DNA of 59,878 nucleotides from Catenulispora pinisilvae (lineage in GTDB: Bacteria; Actinomycetota; Actinomycetes; Streptomycetales; Catenulisporaceae): contig NZ_JAAFZA010000036.1 in the NCBI RefSeq assembly GCF_015356865.1, positions 1-59,878 on the forward strand. The letters run 5' to 3'. Shown piece by piece: positions 31,476-39,940 of the stretch. Positions within the stretch are counted from its first letter, which is position 1. Every line of letters begins with the position of its first letter. Under the pieces are notes generated by a model that was not told the DNA's origin, did no database searches, and was given only the letters and a program-made list of their open reading frames with translations. A program made the translations under genes and the position numbers.

Positions 31476-33053
31476 CTACGCGCCGGGCTGCAAACCCGGG
31501 CACGAACCCGAGTCGGCAGCGCCGGTCTCGAAGTAAGCGGCCAGATGCGTGGCGCACACCGGCACCTGCGCCAGCGAACCGTGCCGGAAGTCGTCGACCG
31601 TGAACACCGTCCCGCCGATCGTGTCCTGCATCTGCCGCACCCACGGATACGGCGTCAGCGTCTCGTATCGGTGCCCTGACATCTCCAGCGACCCCGAGCT
31701 GTACCGCAGCGTGAAGTGCCGCACCGGCAGCGTCCAGCCCGCGCAGGTGGGACGCAGCGCCGTGAGGTCGCCGGTGACCGGGGCCTGACGGAGGTTGCGC
31801 TGGTACTCGTCCCACAGCGGCTCGAAGGCGCGGGAGCTGTCGTCCTCGTTGCACAGATACGCCTGCTGCGCCGTCGGATTGAAGGCCTGCGGGGCACCGC
31901 TGGGCGGCGGGGGAAGCGGGCCGTTGATGTTGGCTGCGGCCCTTACCCCGGGCGGGGCCGACTGGCCGGAGACCGCGGTCATCATGTTCTTCAGGACGGC
32001 CGCAGCCTGCTCCCAGCCGGTGTTCTGCGAGCTCGCGAGGAAGGCTATGAAGCCGCCGCCCAACGGCGAGGCCAGATCAGAGAACTGCCACGGGTGCGTG
32101 TCGCCCTGCTCGCGCAAGGCCAGCACCCGCGCGGTTACGGCCTGGGTGGTGTCGCCCAGGCCGTAAACGTCGTCGCGCTGCGCCAGCCAGGCCGCGAACA
32201 GCGCGAAGTCCTGTTCCATCGCCTGCGCCGAGTCGTCCATGCGGTACGCCAGATCGTAAGCGTGGGGTGAGACGACGCTGTCCAGCCACATGCGATGGAT
32301 CGTCGCCGGGAACATGCTCCGGTACACCGCGCCGAGCTGGGTACCCCACGAGACGCCGAAGTAGCTCGCCTGCCGCTCGTGCAGTGCACGCCGCAGTTGG
32401 TCCAGGTCCCGCGCCGCGTTCGCGGTCGTGAGCTGGCCCAGGAACGCAGGGTTCGAAGAAGAGCACGCGGTATTGGTCTTCGCCGATTGGTCGTACGCCT
32501 GCTTCACCTGTGCCTTCGTCATCTGCCCGGACTGCGGCGGCGGTCCGCCCTGGAGGCCCGAGCAGTCGTAGGAGCTGCTGTAACCGATGCCGCGCGGATC
32601 GAAGCCGATCAGGTCGTACTGGTCGTTGAGCTGCGCGTCGGCGGAGTTCTGCAAGGCCACCTGCTCCGGCATCAGATAGCCGCTGCCGCCCGGACCGCCG
32701 GGGTTCATGAACAGGATTCCCTGGCGGTGCGCCTGATCCTTGGCCCTCAGCCGGGTGAACGCGATCGTGACGTGCCGCCCCTCCGGATGCCGATAGTCCA
32801 GCGGGACGCTCCCCGTTCCGCAGTCCGTGCGCGCCCACATCGCCCGGAAGGCCGCCCGGTCCTTCGGCTGGACGCCGAGGAACCCCAGGACGTCGTCCGA
32901 ATACTGCGGGCACGCCTGCCAGGTGACTACTGGCGTCGCAGAAGCCTGCGAATCGGCGTCCTGCGCCGCACTGGCGGTGCCGGCCAGGCCGAAGCCGGTG
33001 GCGCTCAAGGCCAGCCCGAGCGCCGCCGCGCCGTTGCGTTTACTGAGTTTCAT
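31476..33053 (-). CDS. Secreted S33 tripeptidyl aminopeptidase-like alpha/beta hydrolase
   Basis: The 525-residue exported protein has a signal peptide (MKLSKRNGAAALGLALSATG, processing near AASA). The catalytic domain has the oxyanion segment NPGGPGGSG, the nucleophile elbow GVSWGTQLG near residue 233, and a C-terminal TAP-like domain with the late ATHLAAYFE histidine. Such enzymes remove tripeptides from the N-termini of secreted proteins. The start ATG 33053 is the only one that gives the signal peptide. It is divergent from a two-component system, with an inverted repeat in the shared promoter. Confidence 0.9.
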   Translation of the reverse strand: MKLSKRNGAAALGLALSATGFGLAGTASAAQDADSQASATPVVTWQACPQYSDDVLGFLGVQPKDRAAFRAMWARTDCGTGSVPLDYRHPEGRHVTIAFTRLRAKDQAHRQGILFMNPGGPGGSGYLMPEQVALQNSADAQLNDQYDLIGFDPRGIGYSSSYDCSGLQGGPPPQSGQMTKAQVKQAYDQSAKTNTACSSSNPAFLGQLTTANAARDLDQLRRALHERQASYFGVSWGTQLGAVYRSMFPATIHRMWLDSVVSPHAYDLAYRMDDSAQAMEQDFALFAAWLAQRDDVYGLGDTTQAVTARVLALREQGDTHPWQFSDLASPLGGGFIAFLASSQNTGWEQAAAVLKNMMTAVSGQSAPPGVRAAANINGPLPPPPSGAPQAFNPTAQQAYLCNEDDSSRAFEPLWDEYQRNLRQAPVTGDLTALRPTCAGWTLPVRHFTLRYSSGSLEMSGHRYETLTPYPWVRQMQDTIGGTVFTVDDFRHGSLAQVPVCATHLAAYFETGAADSGSCPGLQPGA

Positions 33054-33078
33054 GTCCCCGGTCTAGGCGAAGCCCGGC

Positions 33079-33113
33079 AACAGCCGGGTCACCGAGGCTG
33101 TTACCCGGTTGTT
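33079..33113. promoter_or_regulatory. Imperfect inverted repeat in a divergent promoter
   Basis: AACAGCCGGGTCAC (33079-33092) faces GTTACCCGGTTGTT (33100-33113), 12 of 14 positions matching across a 7-bp spacer, between the peptidase and the sensor-kinase genes. A TTGACA hexamer overlaps its right edge (33112-33117). It is a candidate operator for both directions. Confidence 0.45.
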
Positions 33114-33138
33114 GACACCGGGCCCTGATACTTGGGTG

Positions 33139-34377
33139 ATGTCCGTCCCGTGGTATCCGCGCAGGATCCGGATGCGGTTGACGCTGCTCTACGCGGCGCT
33201 CTTCCTCGCCTCCGGCATAGTCCTGCTCGCCGTCGCGCTGTATCTGGTGTTCCGCAGCCCGATCCTGGTCACGTTCGATCCGGCGCCGCCGTCCCCGCCG
33301 TCACCAGTGCCGGGCATGTCCGATGTGCTGCGCGTATTCCGGCCGGCCGCTGGCACGGTCAGTCCCACCTGGGCCACGGTGCGCGCGGCCGCCGCGCAGT
33401 CGGCCATGGTCCTGGCGGCGATGGCCGCGATGTCGGCCCTGCTCGGCTGGATCGTCGCCGGCCGGGTTCTCAGTCCTCTGCGGACCATGACCTTCCGGAC
33501 GCGCACGATCTCCGAGCAGAACCTGCACGAACGCCTGGCGCTGGCCGGTCCGCGCGACGAGATGACCGAACTGGCCACCACGATCGACGGTCTGCTCGGC
33601 CGGTTGGAAGCGGCCTTCGAGGCGCAGCGCCGATTCATCGCGAACGCTTCTCACGAGTTGCGGACCCCACTGGCCATGATGCGCACGTCCCTCGACGTGG
33701 CGGTCGCCAAGCCGGGGCGGCCGCGTGAAGTGGACGTGCTCGGCGGGAAGCTGCGCGAGGGTCTGGACGCCGCGGACCGGTTGCTGGAAGGGCTGCTGTT
33801 GTTGGCCCGGACCCAGAACGTCGAGCGGATGGAGACCTCGGACGTGTCGTTGCCGGACCTGCTCGACGCCGCGTTCCGAGCGCGCACGGCCGCGATCGAG
33901 GAGAAGCACCTGTCGGTGCAACGGGAGGCGGGGGAGGCGCTGTATCGGGGCAACGGCACGCTGTTGGCGAGTCTCGTCGACAACCTCGTGGATAACGCGA
34001 TCCAGCACAACGAGCCCGGCGGCTGGGTGCGTGCGCAGGTCACGACACCGCGCGATGAGGCTGACAGCACCAGCACCAGCACCAGCACCAGCACCAGCAC
34101 CAGCACCAGCACCGGCACCGGCACCCGTACCGGCACCGGCACCCGTACCCGCGCTCACATCGTCGTCGAGAACGGCGGTCCGATCCTGACCCAGGCCGAA
34201 GTGGACCTGCTCGGACAACCGTTCCAGCGCCTCGGCCCGCAGCGCACACAGCGCACGTCGCAGCCGGGCACCGGCCTGGGCCTGTCCATCGTCGCGGCGA
34301 TCGTCGCCGTGCATCATGGCAGGCTCCTGCTACGGGCCCGGGACGAGGGCGGACTGTGCGCGGAGGTGGAGCTGTGA
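33139..34377 (+). CDS. Sensor histidine kinase (OmpR-partner type)
   Basis: The 412-residue membrane kinase has TM1 at about 12-34, a short extracytoplasmic loop, TM2 at about 88-112, a HAMP region (ILSPL-type linker RVLSPLRTM), a phosphoacceptor helix ASHELRTPLAM (His near 171), the N box LVDNLVDNAIQHN, and a G2 box GTGLGLSIV. Between N box and G1 the ATP-lid region carries a 29-residue Ser-Thr/Gly-Thr/Arg-Thr repeat (310-338), an unusual place for an insertion that might affect ATP binding. The stop codon overlaps the response regulator start, so the pair is coupled. The signal is unknown; the divergent secreted peptidase is a natural target. Confidence 0.88.
   Translation: MSVPWYPRRIRMRLTLLYAALFLASGIVLLAVALYLVFRSPILVTFDPAPPSPPSPVPGMSDVLRVFRPAAGTVSPTWATVRAAAAQSAMVLAAMAAMSALLGWIVAGRVLSPLRTMTFRTRTISEQNLHERLALAGPRDEMTELATTIDGLLGRLEAAFEAQRRFIANASHELRTPLAMMRTSLDVAVAKPGRPREVDVLGGKLREGLDAADRLLEGLLLLARTQNVERMETSDVSLPDLLDAAFRARTAAIEEKHLSVQREAGEALYRGNGTLLASLVDNLVDNAIQHNEPGGWVRAQVTTPRDEADSTSTSTSTSTSTSTSTGTGTRTGTGTRTRAHIVVENGGPILTQAEVDLLGQPFQRLGPQRTQRTSQPGTGLGLSIVAAIVAVHHGRLLLRARDEGGLCAEVEL
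34066..34152 (+). repeat. Hexamer coding repeats in the kinase gene
   Basis: Eight AGCACC units are followed by GGCACC and CGTACC variants, in frame, encoding alternating Ser/Gly/Arg and Thr. Confidence 0.92.
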
Positions 34378-35054
34378 GGGTCCTGGTCGTGGAGGACGTC
34401 CGCCGGCTCGCCGACGACATCGGCGAGGGGCTGCGGGACCAGGGCATGGCGGTGGACGTCGCCTACGACGGCCTGACGGCCTCGGAGAAGTGCGCGTCGA
34501 CGGACTACGACGTCGTGGTCCTCGACCGGGACCTCCCGGGCCTGCACGGAGACGTGCTCTGCCGCCAGATCGCCGAGTCCGCGGACCCGGCACTGGTCCT
34601 CATGCTCACCGCGGCGGGTGCGCCCGACGAACGCGTCCAGGGTCTGTGCCTGGGCGCCGACGACTACCTGCCCAAGCCCTTCCACTTCCCCGAACTGGTG
34701 CTGCGCGTCCAAGCCCTGGCCCGGCGCCGACCCGCGGCCCGGCCCCGGGTGTTGCGCGCGGCCGGCGTCGAACTGGACCCGATGCTGCGCACGGCGGCCC
34801 GGGATGGCCGGCCGCTGCGGCTGTCGCCGAAGGAATTCGAGGTCCTCGCCGCGCTGCTCGCTGCGGCACCCGCCCCGATGAGCGCCGAACACCTGCTGGA
34901 AAAGGTGTGGGACGAGAACGCCGATCCCTTCACCCGCACCGTCTCGGTCACGGTCGGCCGGTTGCGCCGCAAACTCGGCGCGCCGGACGTGATCGTGACG
35001 ATAGCCGGTGCGGGCTATGGGATCGCTGTCTCAGGGGACGAAGATCTGCCTTGA
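34374..35054 (+). CDS. OmpR-family response regulator
   Basis: The 226-residue protein has a receiver domain (VRVLVVEDVRRLAD; phosphoacceptor Asp in VVVLDRDLPG near residue 51; conserved Lys in YLPKPF) and a C-terminal winged helix (LSPKEFEVLAALL, then RTVSVTVGRLRRKLG). GTG 34374 overlaps the kinase stop (GTGA). The final codons fall into the start of a 15-bp tandem repeat array. Confidence 0.9.
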   Translation: MRVLVVEDVRRLADDIGEGLRDQGMAVDVAYDGLTASEKCASTDYDVVVLDRDLPGLHGDVLCRQIAESADPALVLMLTAAGAPDERVQGLCLGADDYLPKPFHFPELVLRVQALARRRPAARPRVLRAAGVELDPMLRTAARDGRPLRLSPKEFEVLAALLAAAPAPMSAEHLLEKVWDENADPFTRTVSVTVGRLRRKLGAPDVIVTIAGAGYGIAVSGDEDLP

Positions 35055-35150
35055 AGAGATCGACCCTGAAGAGATCGGCCCTGAGGAGATCGACCCTGAG
35101 ACGATCGGGCTTGAGAAGGTCGGACTTGAGAAGATCGGCCCGGAGCCGAG
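35043..35150. repeat. 15-bp degenerate tandem repeats
   Basis: About seven units resembling GAAGAGATCGACCCT run from the last codons of the response regulator into the gap before the ferredoxin gene. Units differ by one to four bases. In the rightward frames they read as an Ile/Glu/Pro/Asp or Lys/Arg/Ser/Thr repeat. Confidence 0.85.
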
Positions 35151-35151
35151 C

Positions 35152-35382
35152 TCAGGCCTCGTCCTTCTCGAATCTCAGCGCCGACGCAGGACACAGATTC
35201 ACCGCGTCCCGCACCGCGTAACGGTGTTCCGCCGACGGCTCGGGCTCCAGCACGACGACCAGACCCTCGTCCTCGTCCTGGTCGAACACCTCCGGCGCGT
35301 TCAACGCGCACATCCCGGCTCCCATGCACTTGGAGCGGTCGGCCACGACGCGCAGCTTGACGTCCTCGGCCGGGCTCACCAT
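35152..35382 (-). CDS. [3Fe-4S] ferredoxin
   Basis: The 76-residue protein carries the P450-type ferredoxin motif: CMGAGMC (Cys-x5-Cys) near residues 19-25 and the third cysteine in LCPASAL near 64. It passes electrons to the adjacent cytochrome P450. The start ATG 35382 overlaps the P450 stop by 7 bp, so it is cotranscribed and coupled. Confidence 0.92.
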   Translation of the reverse strand: MVSPAEDVKLRVVADRSKCMGAGMCALNAPEVFDQDEDEGLVVVLEPEPSAEHRYAVRDAVNLCPASALRFEKDEA

Positions 35383-36578
35383 GCGATCGGCAGGCTGTGG
35401 ACGCCGTAGACGAGCATGTCGTCGCGGAACGGGATGTCTTCGAAGGGGGCGGCCAGGCGCAGGTTCGGCAGTCCGTTGATCAGGACGTCCAGCGCGATCT
35501 GGAGTTCGGCGCGGGCCAGCGGCTGGCCCAGGCACTGGTGCACGCCGAAACCGAAGGCGAGGTGCCGGCGCGCGTCCCGGCCGACGTCCACGGCGTCGGC
35601 GTCCGGGAAGGCCTCGTGGTCCCGGTTGGCCGCGTTGATCATCAGCAGCACGCCTTCGCCGGCCCGGATCCTCTGCCCGCCGATCTCCAGGTCCTCGACC
35701 GCCGTCCGGGCCAGTCCCTGGTGGATGATCGACAGGTAGCGCAGCATCTCCTCGACCGCGCCGCGGATCAGGCCGGGGTCCTCGCGCAGCCGCTTCAACT
35801 GGTCCGGGTTGCGCAGCAGGGTGAGGATCGACAGCGAGGTCATGTTCGCGGTGGTCTCGTGCCCGGCCACCAGCAGCAGCGTGCCCATCGTGGCGATCTC
35901 GTCGGGGGTGAGCTCGTCGCGGTGGATCAGGCGGCTGATGATGTCCTCGTCGTCGTGGTCCCGCTTGGCCTCGGCCAGGTTCTTGATGTAGCCGTTCAGA
36001 TCGTCGCGGGCCACGCGGACCTGTTCGGCGCTGCTGCCGGCGCTCAGCAGGATGTGGCTCTGCTTCTGGAAGTAGCCGTGGTCCTCGTAGGGGACGCCCA
36101 GCAGCAGGCAGATCACCAGCGAGGGGAGCGGGAACGCGAACTCGGTGACCAGGTCGGCGTGGTTCTTGCCGCGGGTCATCGTGTCCAGCAGGTCCGCGGC
36201 GATCGCCTTGACCTGCGGCCGCAGCGCCTCCACCCGCTTGATGATGAAGTCCGAGGTGAGCATGCGCCGCAGCCGGGCGTGCTCGGGGTCGTCCATCCGG
36301 ATGAAGGACGCGCTCTGCGTGCCGAGTTGTCTGCGTCCGGGGCTGAGGAAGGGGAATCCGGGCTTGGTGCCGTCGGCGCTGAGCCGGTGGTCCTGCAACG
36401 CGGTCCGGATGTCCTGGTGCCGGGTGAGCATCCACACGGAGGAGCCGTCGAACAGCTGCACCCGGCTGACGGGGTTTTGCTCTCGGGCCTGGTCATAGGC
36501 CGGAGGCGGGTCGAACGGACAGGCTCCGCGGGAGGCGGGGACGGCGAGGACTTCAGTCGACTGGTCCGCGAGAGTCAT
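35376..36578 (-). CDS. Cytochrome P450 (CYP105/107-like)
   Basis: The 400-residue soluble bacterial P450 shows the I-helix AGHETTAN near residue 235, an EMLR (ExxR-type) segment and the heme loop FGFGVHQCLGQPLAR with the axial cysteine. Electron supply comes from the ferredoxin encoded immediately downstream; no ferredoxin reductase is nearby. It should hydroxylate or otherwise oxidize an unknown small molecule. ATG 36578 follows GGAAAGGA. An inverted repeat lies about 30 bp upstream in the promoter. Confidence 0.92.
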   Translation of the reverse strand: MTLADQSTEVLAVPASRGACPFDPPPAYDQAREQNPVSRVQLFDGSSVWMLTRHQDIRTALQDHRLSADGTKPGFPFLSPGRRQLGTQSASFIRMDDPEHARLRRMLTSDFIIKRVEALRPQVKAIAADLLDTMTRGKNHADLVTEFAFPLPSLVICLLLGVPYEDHGYFQKQSHILLSAGSSAEQVRVARDDLNGYIKNLAEAKRDHDDEDIISRLIHRDELTPDEIATMGTLLLVAGHETTANMTSLSILTLLRNPDQLKRLREDPGLIRGAVEEMLRYLSIIHQGLARTAVEDLEIGGQRIRAGEGVLLMINAANRDHEAFPDADAVDVGRDARRHLAFGFGVHQCLGQPLARAELQIALDVLINGLPNLRLAAPFEDIPFRDDMLVYGVHSLPIAW

Positions 36579-36604
36579 ACGCCTGATCCTTTCCAGGTGG
36601 CACA

Positions 36605-36626
36605 AGTTAGCTTTGGTACGCTAACT
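36605..36626. promoter_or_regulatory. Inverted repeat upstream of the P450 gene
   Basis: AGTTAGC (36605-36611) and GCTAACT (36620-36626) are separated by 8 bp, followed by further CTAAC words to 36645. This looks like an operator of a TetR- or MarR-type regulator controlling the P450/ferredoxin pair; no such regulator is encoded nearby. Confidence 0.5.
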
Positions 36627-36925
36627 AACTATCGGTCAGCCTAACTCACGCATGGTGATGAATAAAGGGGCGAATCGAGGGTTGAATCGGGGTGAACCAG
36701 GGGAGAGTCGGGCCTCAGCTCTCTGACAAGGGCAAATGCGTCAGGGTGTCAGGGGTGATAGGCCGGGAATCGAACCGAACCCGATGAATGTCGCGATCAG
36801 GTGCCGATGAGCATCGCCTCCCTTTCTCAACGCGGCAAAAGACTTCCGTGTCCGTCCGTACCTCCAGGTGCCGGTGGATAGTTGACCTCGGAGACGTCCA
36901 TCCGGACGGACAGATAGAGGGAGTC

Positions 36926-38227
36926 ATGGAGTCGATGAAGGATCCGGCCGAGTTGGTGCAACGGTTCGTGGGGTTCGCCGAGCGGGGCCAGTGGCAGCGG
37001 ATCGAGGAGCTCTTCGCGCCGGAACTGCGGGCCGCGGTCTCCGCCGACGCGGTCCGCGCCGGATGGACCGCCGAGGCCACGCCGCTCGGCCCGGTCGCCG
37101 GATTCGGTGCGCCGCGCAGCGAATCGGCTCCGGGCGGGCTGACGCGGGTGAGCGTCCCGGTCAGCTTCGCCAAGGGCGACCTCGTGATCGTCATCGCCAC
37201 CGCCGACGACGGGCTCCTGCACGGTCTGCGCCTCGGAGCGCCCGGGGAGTGGACCGTGCCGTCTTACGCCGCCCCGAAGCGGTTCACGGAGCGCGAAGTC
37301 GTGGTCGGCGAAGGCCCGCTGGCGGTGCCCGGCACGCTGACCATGCCGCGCGGTGACGGTCCGTTCCCGGCCGCGATCCTGCTGTCCGGCGGCGGCCCCT
37401 TCGACCGGGACGGCGCCGCCGGACCGCTGAAGCCGCTCAAGGATCTGGCCTGGGGGCTGGGCAGCCGGGGCGTGGCGAGTCTGCGCTTCGACAAGGTCAC
37501 CGCGGTCCATGCCGAGGTCCTGGCCGAGATGATCGAGTTCACGGCGGCCGACGAGTACCTGCCTTACGCACTCGACGCGTTCCGGCGGCTCCGGGAGAGC
37601 CCGGCGATCGCCGCCGACCGCATCTATGTCCTCGGGCACAGTATGGGCGCCAAGATGGCGCCGCGGGTCGCCGAAGCCGAGCCCGGTATCGCAGGGCTCG
37701 TACTCCTGGCCGCCGACGCGACGCCGATGCAGCGCTCGGCGGTCCGGGTCGCGCGCCATCTGGCCGGCCTGGGCCTGGTGCCGGCCGAGATGGCGGCGGT
37801 GATGGAGCGGCAGGCGGCGACCGTCGAGAGCCCCGCTCTGTCCCGGTCGACGCCGATCGAAGACCTCCCGCTCGGCTACTCCGGCGCCTACTGGCTCGAC
37901 TTGCGTTCCTACGATCCGGTGGCCACGGCGGAGGCTTTGGACCTGCCGATGCTCATCGCGCAGGGCGGCCGCGACTACCAGGTCACCGTCACCGACGATC
38001 TCGCTTTGTGGCGGGCCGGGGTCGGGGATCGGCCTAATGTGGACATCCGCGTATATGACGCCGATAACCACATGTTCACGCCCGGCAGCGGTCCTTCGAC
38101 GCCGGCCGAGTACTCGACGCCGGCCAACGTCGATCCGGCGGTGATCGACGATCTCGTGGGCTGGCTGGACCCGGATTCCCCGCGCCCGGGGCGCCGGTTC
38201 TCCGGAATGCGTGTGCGCGGCAGCTGA
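36926..38227 (+). CDS. Alpha/beta hydrolase with N-terminal DUF3887-like domain
   Basis: The 433-residue cytoplasmic protein has two parts. Residues 1-110 form an NTF2-like region (ELVQRFVGFAERGQWQRIEE). Residues 130-430 form an alpha/beta hydrolase with the oxyanion strand LLSGGGPFDRDG, nucleophile elbow GHSMGAK near 236, and a C-terminal DADNHMF His. The layout is that of bacterial serine hydrolases combining DUF3887 with a BAAT/dienelactone-type hydrolase. ATG 36926 follows AGAGGGAG. The substrate is unknown. Confidence 0.82.
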   Translation: MESMKDPAELVQRFVGFAERGQWQRIEELFAPELRAAVSADAVRAGWTAEATPLGPVAGFGAPRSESAPGGLTRVSVPVSFAKGDLVIVIATADDGLLHGLRLGAPGEWTVPSYAAPKRFTEREVVVGEGPLAVPGTLTMPRGDGPFPAAILLSGGGPFDRDGAAGPLKPLKDLAWGLGSRGVASLRFDKVTAVHAEVLAEMIEFTAADEYLPYALDAFRRLRESPAIAADRIYVLGHSMGAKMAPRVAEAEPGIAGLVLLAADATPMQRSAVRVARHLAGLGLVPAEMAAVMERQAATVESPALSRSTPIEDLPLGYSGAYWLDLRSYDPVATAEALDLPMLIAQGGRDYQVTVTDDLALWRAGVGDRPNVDIRVYDADNHMFTPGSGPSTPAEYSTPANVDPAVIDDLVGWLDPDSPRPGRRFSGMRVRGS

Positions 38228-38557
38228 AACCGGCTTCGACCACGTGTAAGGCAATATCCGCGACCGCCCTTCACGATTTCTTCAGAAAGCGCGCCGCAGG
38301 TCAAAGAGTCGCGCGTGAGAGGCTACATACGACTTACTCACGGGGTGTAAAGTGCTGCGCGAGATAGGCTGTTTCCATTGGGAAATCGCCGTCGAGCTCG
38401 CTGAGGCGCCGGCTCCATCTTGTTGTGCGCGTGCGTGCCCGGCCGGTTTCACTCGATGTGACCGACAGGGCCCGCATCGTTCACGTTAACAAGCTGTGAC
38501 CTCGGTTCTCCTCGGTTGAGACTCCCCATCTCCTATGGCGCGTAGTAGATTCACGGT
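38228..38557. other. Intergenic region without a visible gene
   Basis: The 330-bp gap is less GC-rich than its surroundings, with several short AT-rich words (TACGACTTACTC, GTTAACAAGC). I see no open frame, tRNA-like fold or strong hairpin. It probably holds the recombinase-like gene's promoter. Confidence 0.5.
38546..38551 (+). promoter_or_regulatory. Probable -10 element of a leaderless promoter
   Basis: TAGATT lies 6 nt before the GTG at 38558, with no Shine-Dalgarno sequence. Confidence 0.4.
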
Positions 38558-39922
38558 GTGGTTGACATGCGAGAACCGAACTCCGCGGTGGGTATCTACT
38601 GCTGCGTACCGCACATCGACGACGATGATCAGAGCACTGTCGACGTCCGCGAGCTCAGGTGCCGCGAGTACGCGCGGGCGCTGCGGCTGACGGTGGCTCC
38701 CTCGGCGGTGCAGGCCGACGCCGTGCGCACGGTGTGGAAGGCCAAGGGCGTCAAGCCGGGGTGGATCGCGACGCTGGCCGCCGTGGAGCGCAGGAAGGTC
38801 GACGACCTGATCCTGTACGCGCCCGGCTCGCTGCTCCGGCACCGGGCGCACGACCTGGTGCGGCTGCTGAACGCCTGCGAGCGCAACGGGATCAGGCTGC
38901 ACAGCGTCGGCGACGAGTGGAACCTGGCCGACCCGGCGCAGCGCCGGACGATGACCGACCGCGCGAGCGCCGCCTGGCGCTCCGCGCAGGCCGTCTCGCG
39001 GGCGTCCCGGGCCGCGCACCGCGGCGCCGCGCTGGCCGGCCGGCCGCACGGCGGCGGCCGCCGCGCCTTCGGCTACGAGTCGGGCATGGGCGCCGTGGTC
39101 CCGGCCGAGTCCAAGGTGGTCCGCGAGGTCTTCTCACGCTTCCTCGAAGGCGAGACGCTGCGCGCGATCGCCTTCGACTTGAACGATCGCAACGTGCCCA
39201 CCGCGCTGGGCTCGGCGTGGACGGTGGGCGGCGTCGGCCGCATCCTGGACGCCCCGCGCTACGCCGGCATCCGCGTCTTCCGCGGCCAGGTCCGCGCCGA
39301 CGACGGCGGCTATCTGCTCGGGGCGTGGGAGCCGTGCATCAGCGTCGAGGAGTGGGAACGGGTGCGCACGCTGCGTGCCGACCACGCGCCCCGGTCCAAC
39401 GGGGCGCGCAACGGTAGTGAGCGCTCGGGGTACCTGCTCACCGGCTTGGTCGAGTGCATGGCTTGCGGGCACAGCATGGTCGGCTCGGTCGTCGGCGGCT
39501 ACCGCATGTACGCGTGCGCCTCGACACGCAACCGCCCGCCGGAGGAGTGCGCGCGCTCGATCGGGGCGACGTCGTTCGAGGTGCATGTGCAGCAGGACGC
39601 GGTGCGGATCCTGCAGGAGTGGGACGCCGACCGCGTCGCCGCGCTGCCGATGGTCGGCAACCGCCGTCCCGAGGTGCGGCCCGGCGATGTCGAGCACGCG
39701 GCCTTCGGCGATATCCACGGCGGGGTGGTGGTTCGCTCGGCCTCGGCGGTGGACGGGATCGTGACCGGCCCGGACGCTGGTTTGGATTGGCCGCGGGTGC
39801 CGTTGCGCCGCCGGGCCGAGGTGCTGCGGTTCCTGTACACGGTGATCCGGGTCGGGCCGAAGACGACGAGCCGCGGGGTGTTCGATCCGGGGCGGATCGC
39901 TTTGGTGCCGCATCCGTTGTAG
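38558..39922 (+). CDS. Serine-recombinase-family protein, catalytic residues apparently lost
   Basis: The 454-residue protein has the order of a large serine recombinase. An N-terminal resolvase-like domain spans 1-145. A recombinase domain starts at GRPHGGGRRAFGYE (about 164) and continues FLEGETLRAIAFDLNDR and RILDAPRYAGIRVFRG. A zinc ribbon (CMACGHSM, then ACASTRNRPPEEC) and a C-terminal region follow. In active members the N-terminus reads roughly YxRVSxxxQ with the catalytic Ser. Here the same place is YCCVPHIDDDDQ, so the Arg and Ser are replaced, and the later DRLxR arginine motif reads APGSLLRH. It may bind DNA without cutting. GTG 38558 is preferred; ATG 38567 is possible. Confidence 0.8.
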   Translation: MVDMREPNSAVGIYCCVPHIDDDDQSTVDVRELRCREYARALRLTVAPSAVQADAVRTVWKAKGVKPGWIATLAAVERRKVDDLILYAPGSLLRHRAHDLVRLLNACERNGIRLHSVGDEWNLADPAQRRTMTDRASAAWRSAQAVSRASRAAHRGAALAGRPHGGGRRAFGYESGMGAVVPAESKVVREVFSRFLEGETLRAIAFDLNDRNVPTALGSAWTVGGVGRILDAPRYAGIRVFRGQVRADDGGYLLGAWEPCISVEEWERVRTLRADHAPRSNGARNGSERSGYLLTGLVECMACGHSMVGSVVGGYRMYACASTRNRPPEECARSIGATSFEVHVQQDAVRILQEWDADRVAALPMVGNRRPEVRPGDVEHAAFGDIHGGVVVRSASAVDGIVTGPDAGLDWPRVPLRRRAEVLRFLYTVIRVGPKTTSRGVFDPGRIALVPHPL

Positions 39923-39940
39923 GGATCCGATGTAGGGACC

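Noticed and set aside
38228..38557. Possible tRNA gene or attachment site near the recombinase-like gene
   Set aside because: No cloverleaf-like segments or terminal direct repeats could be found by eye, and no prophage genes are nearby.
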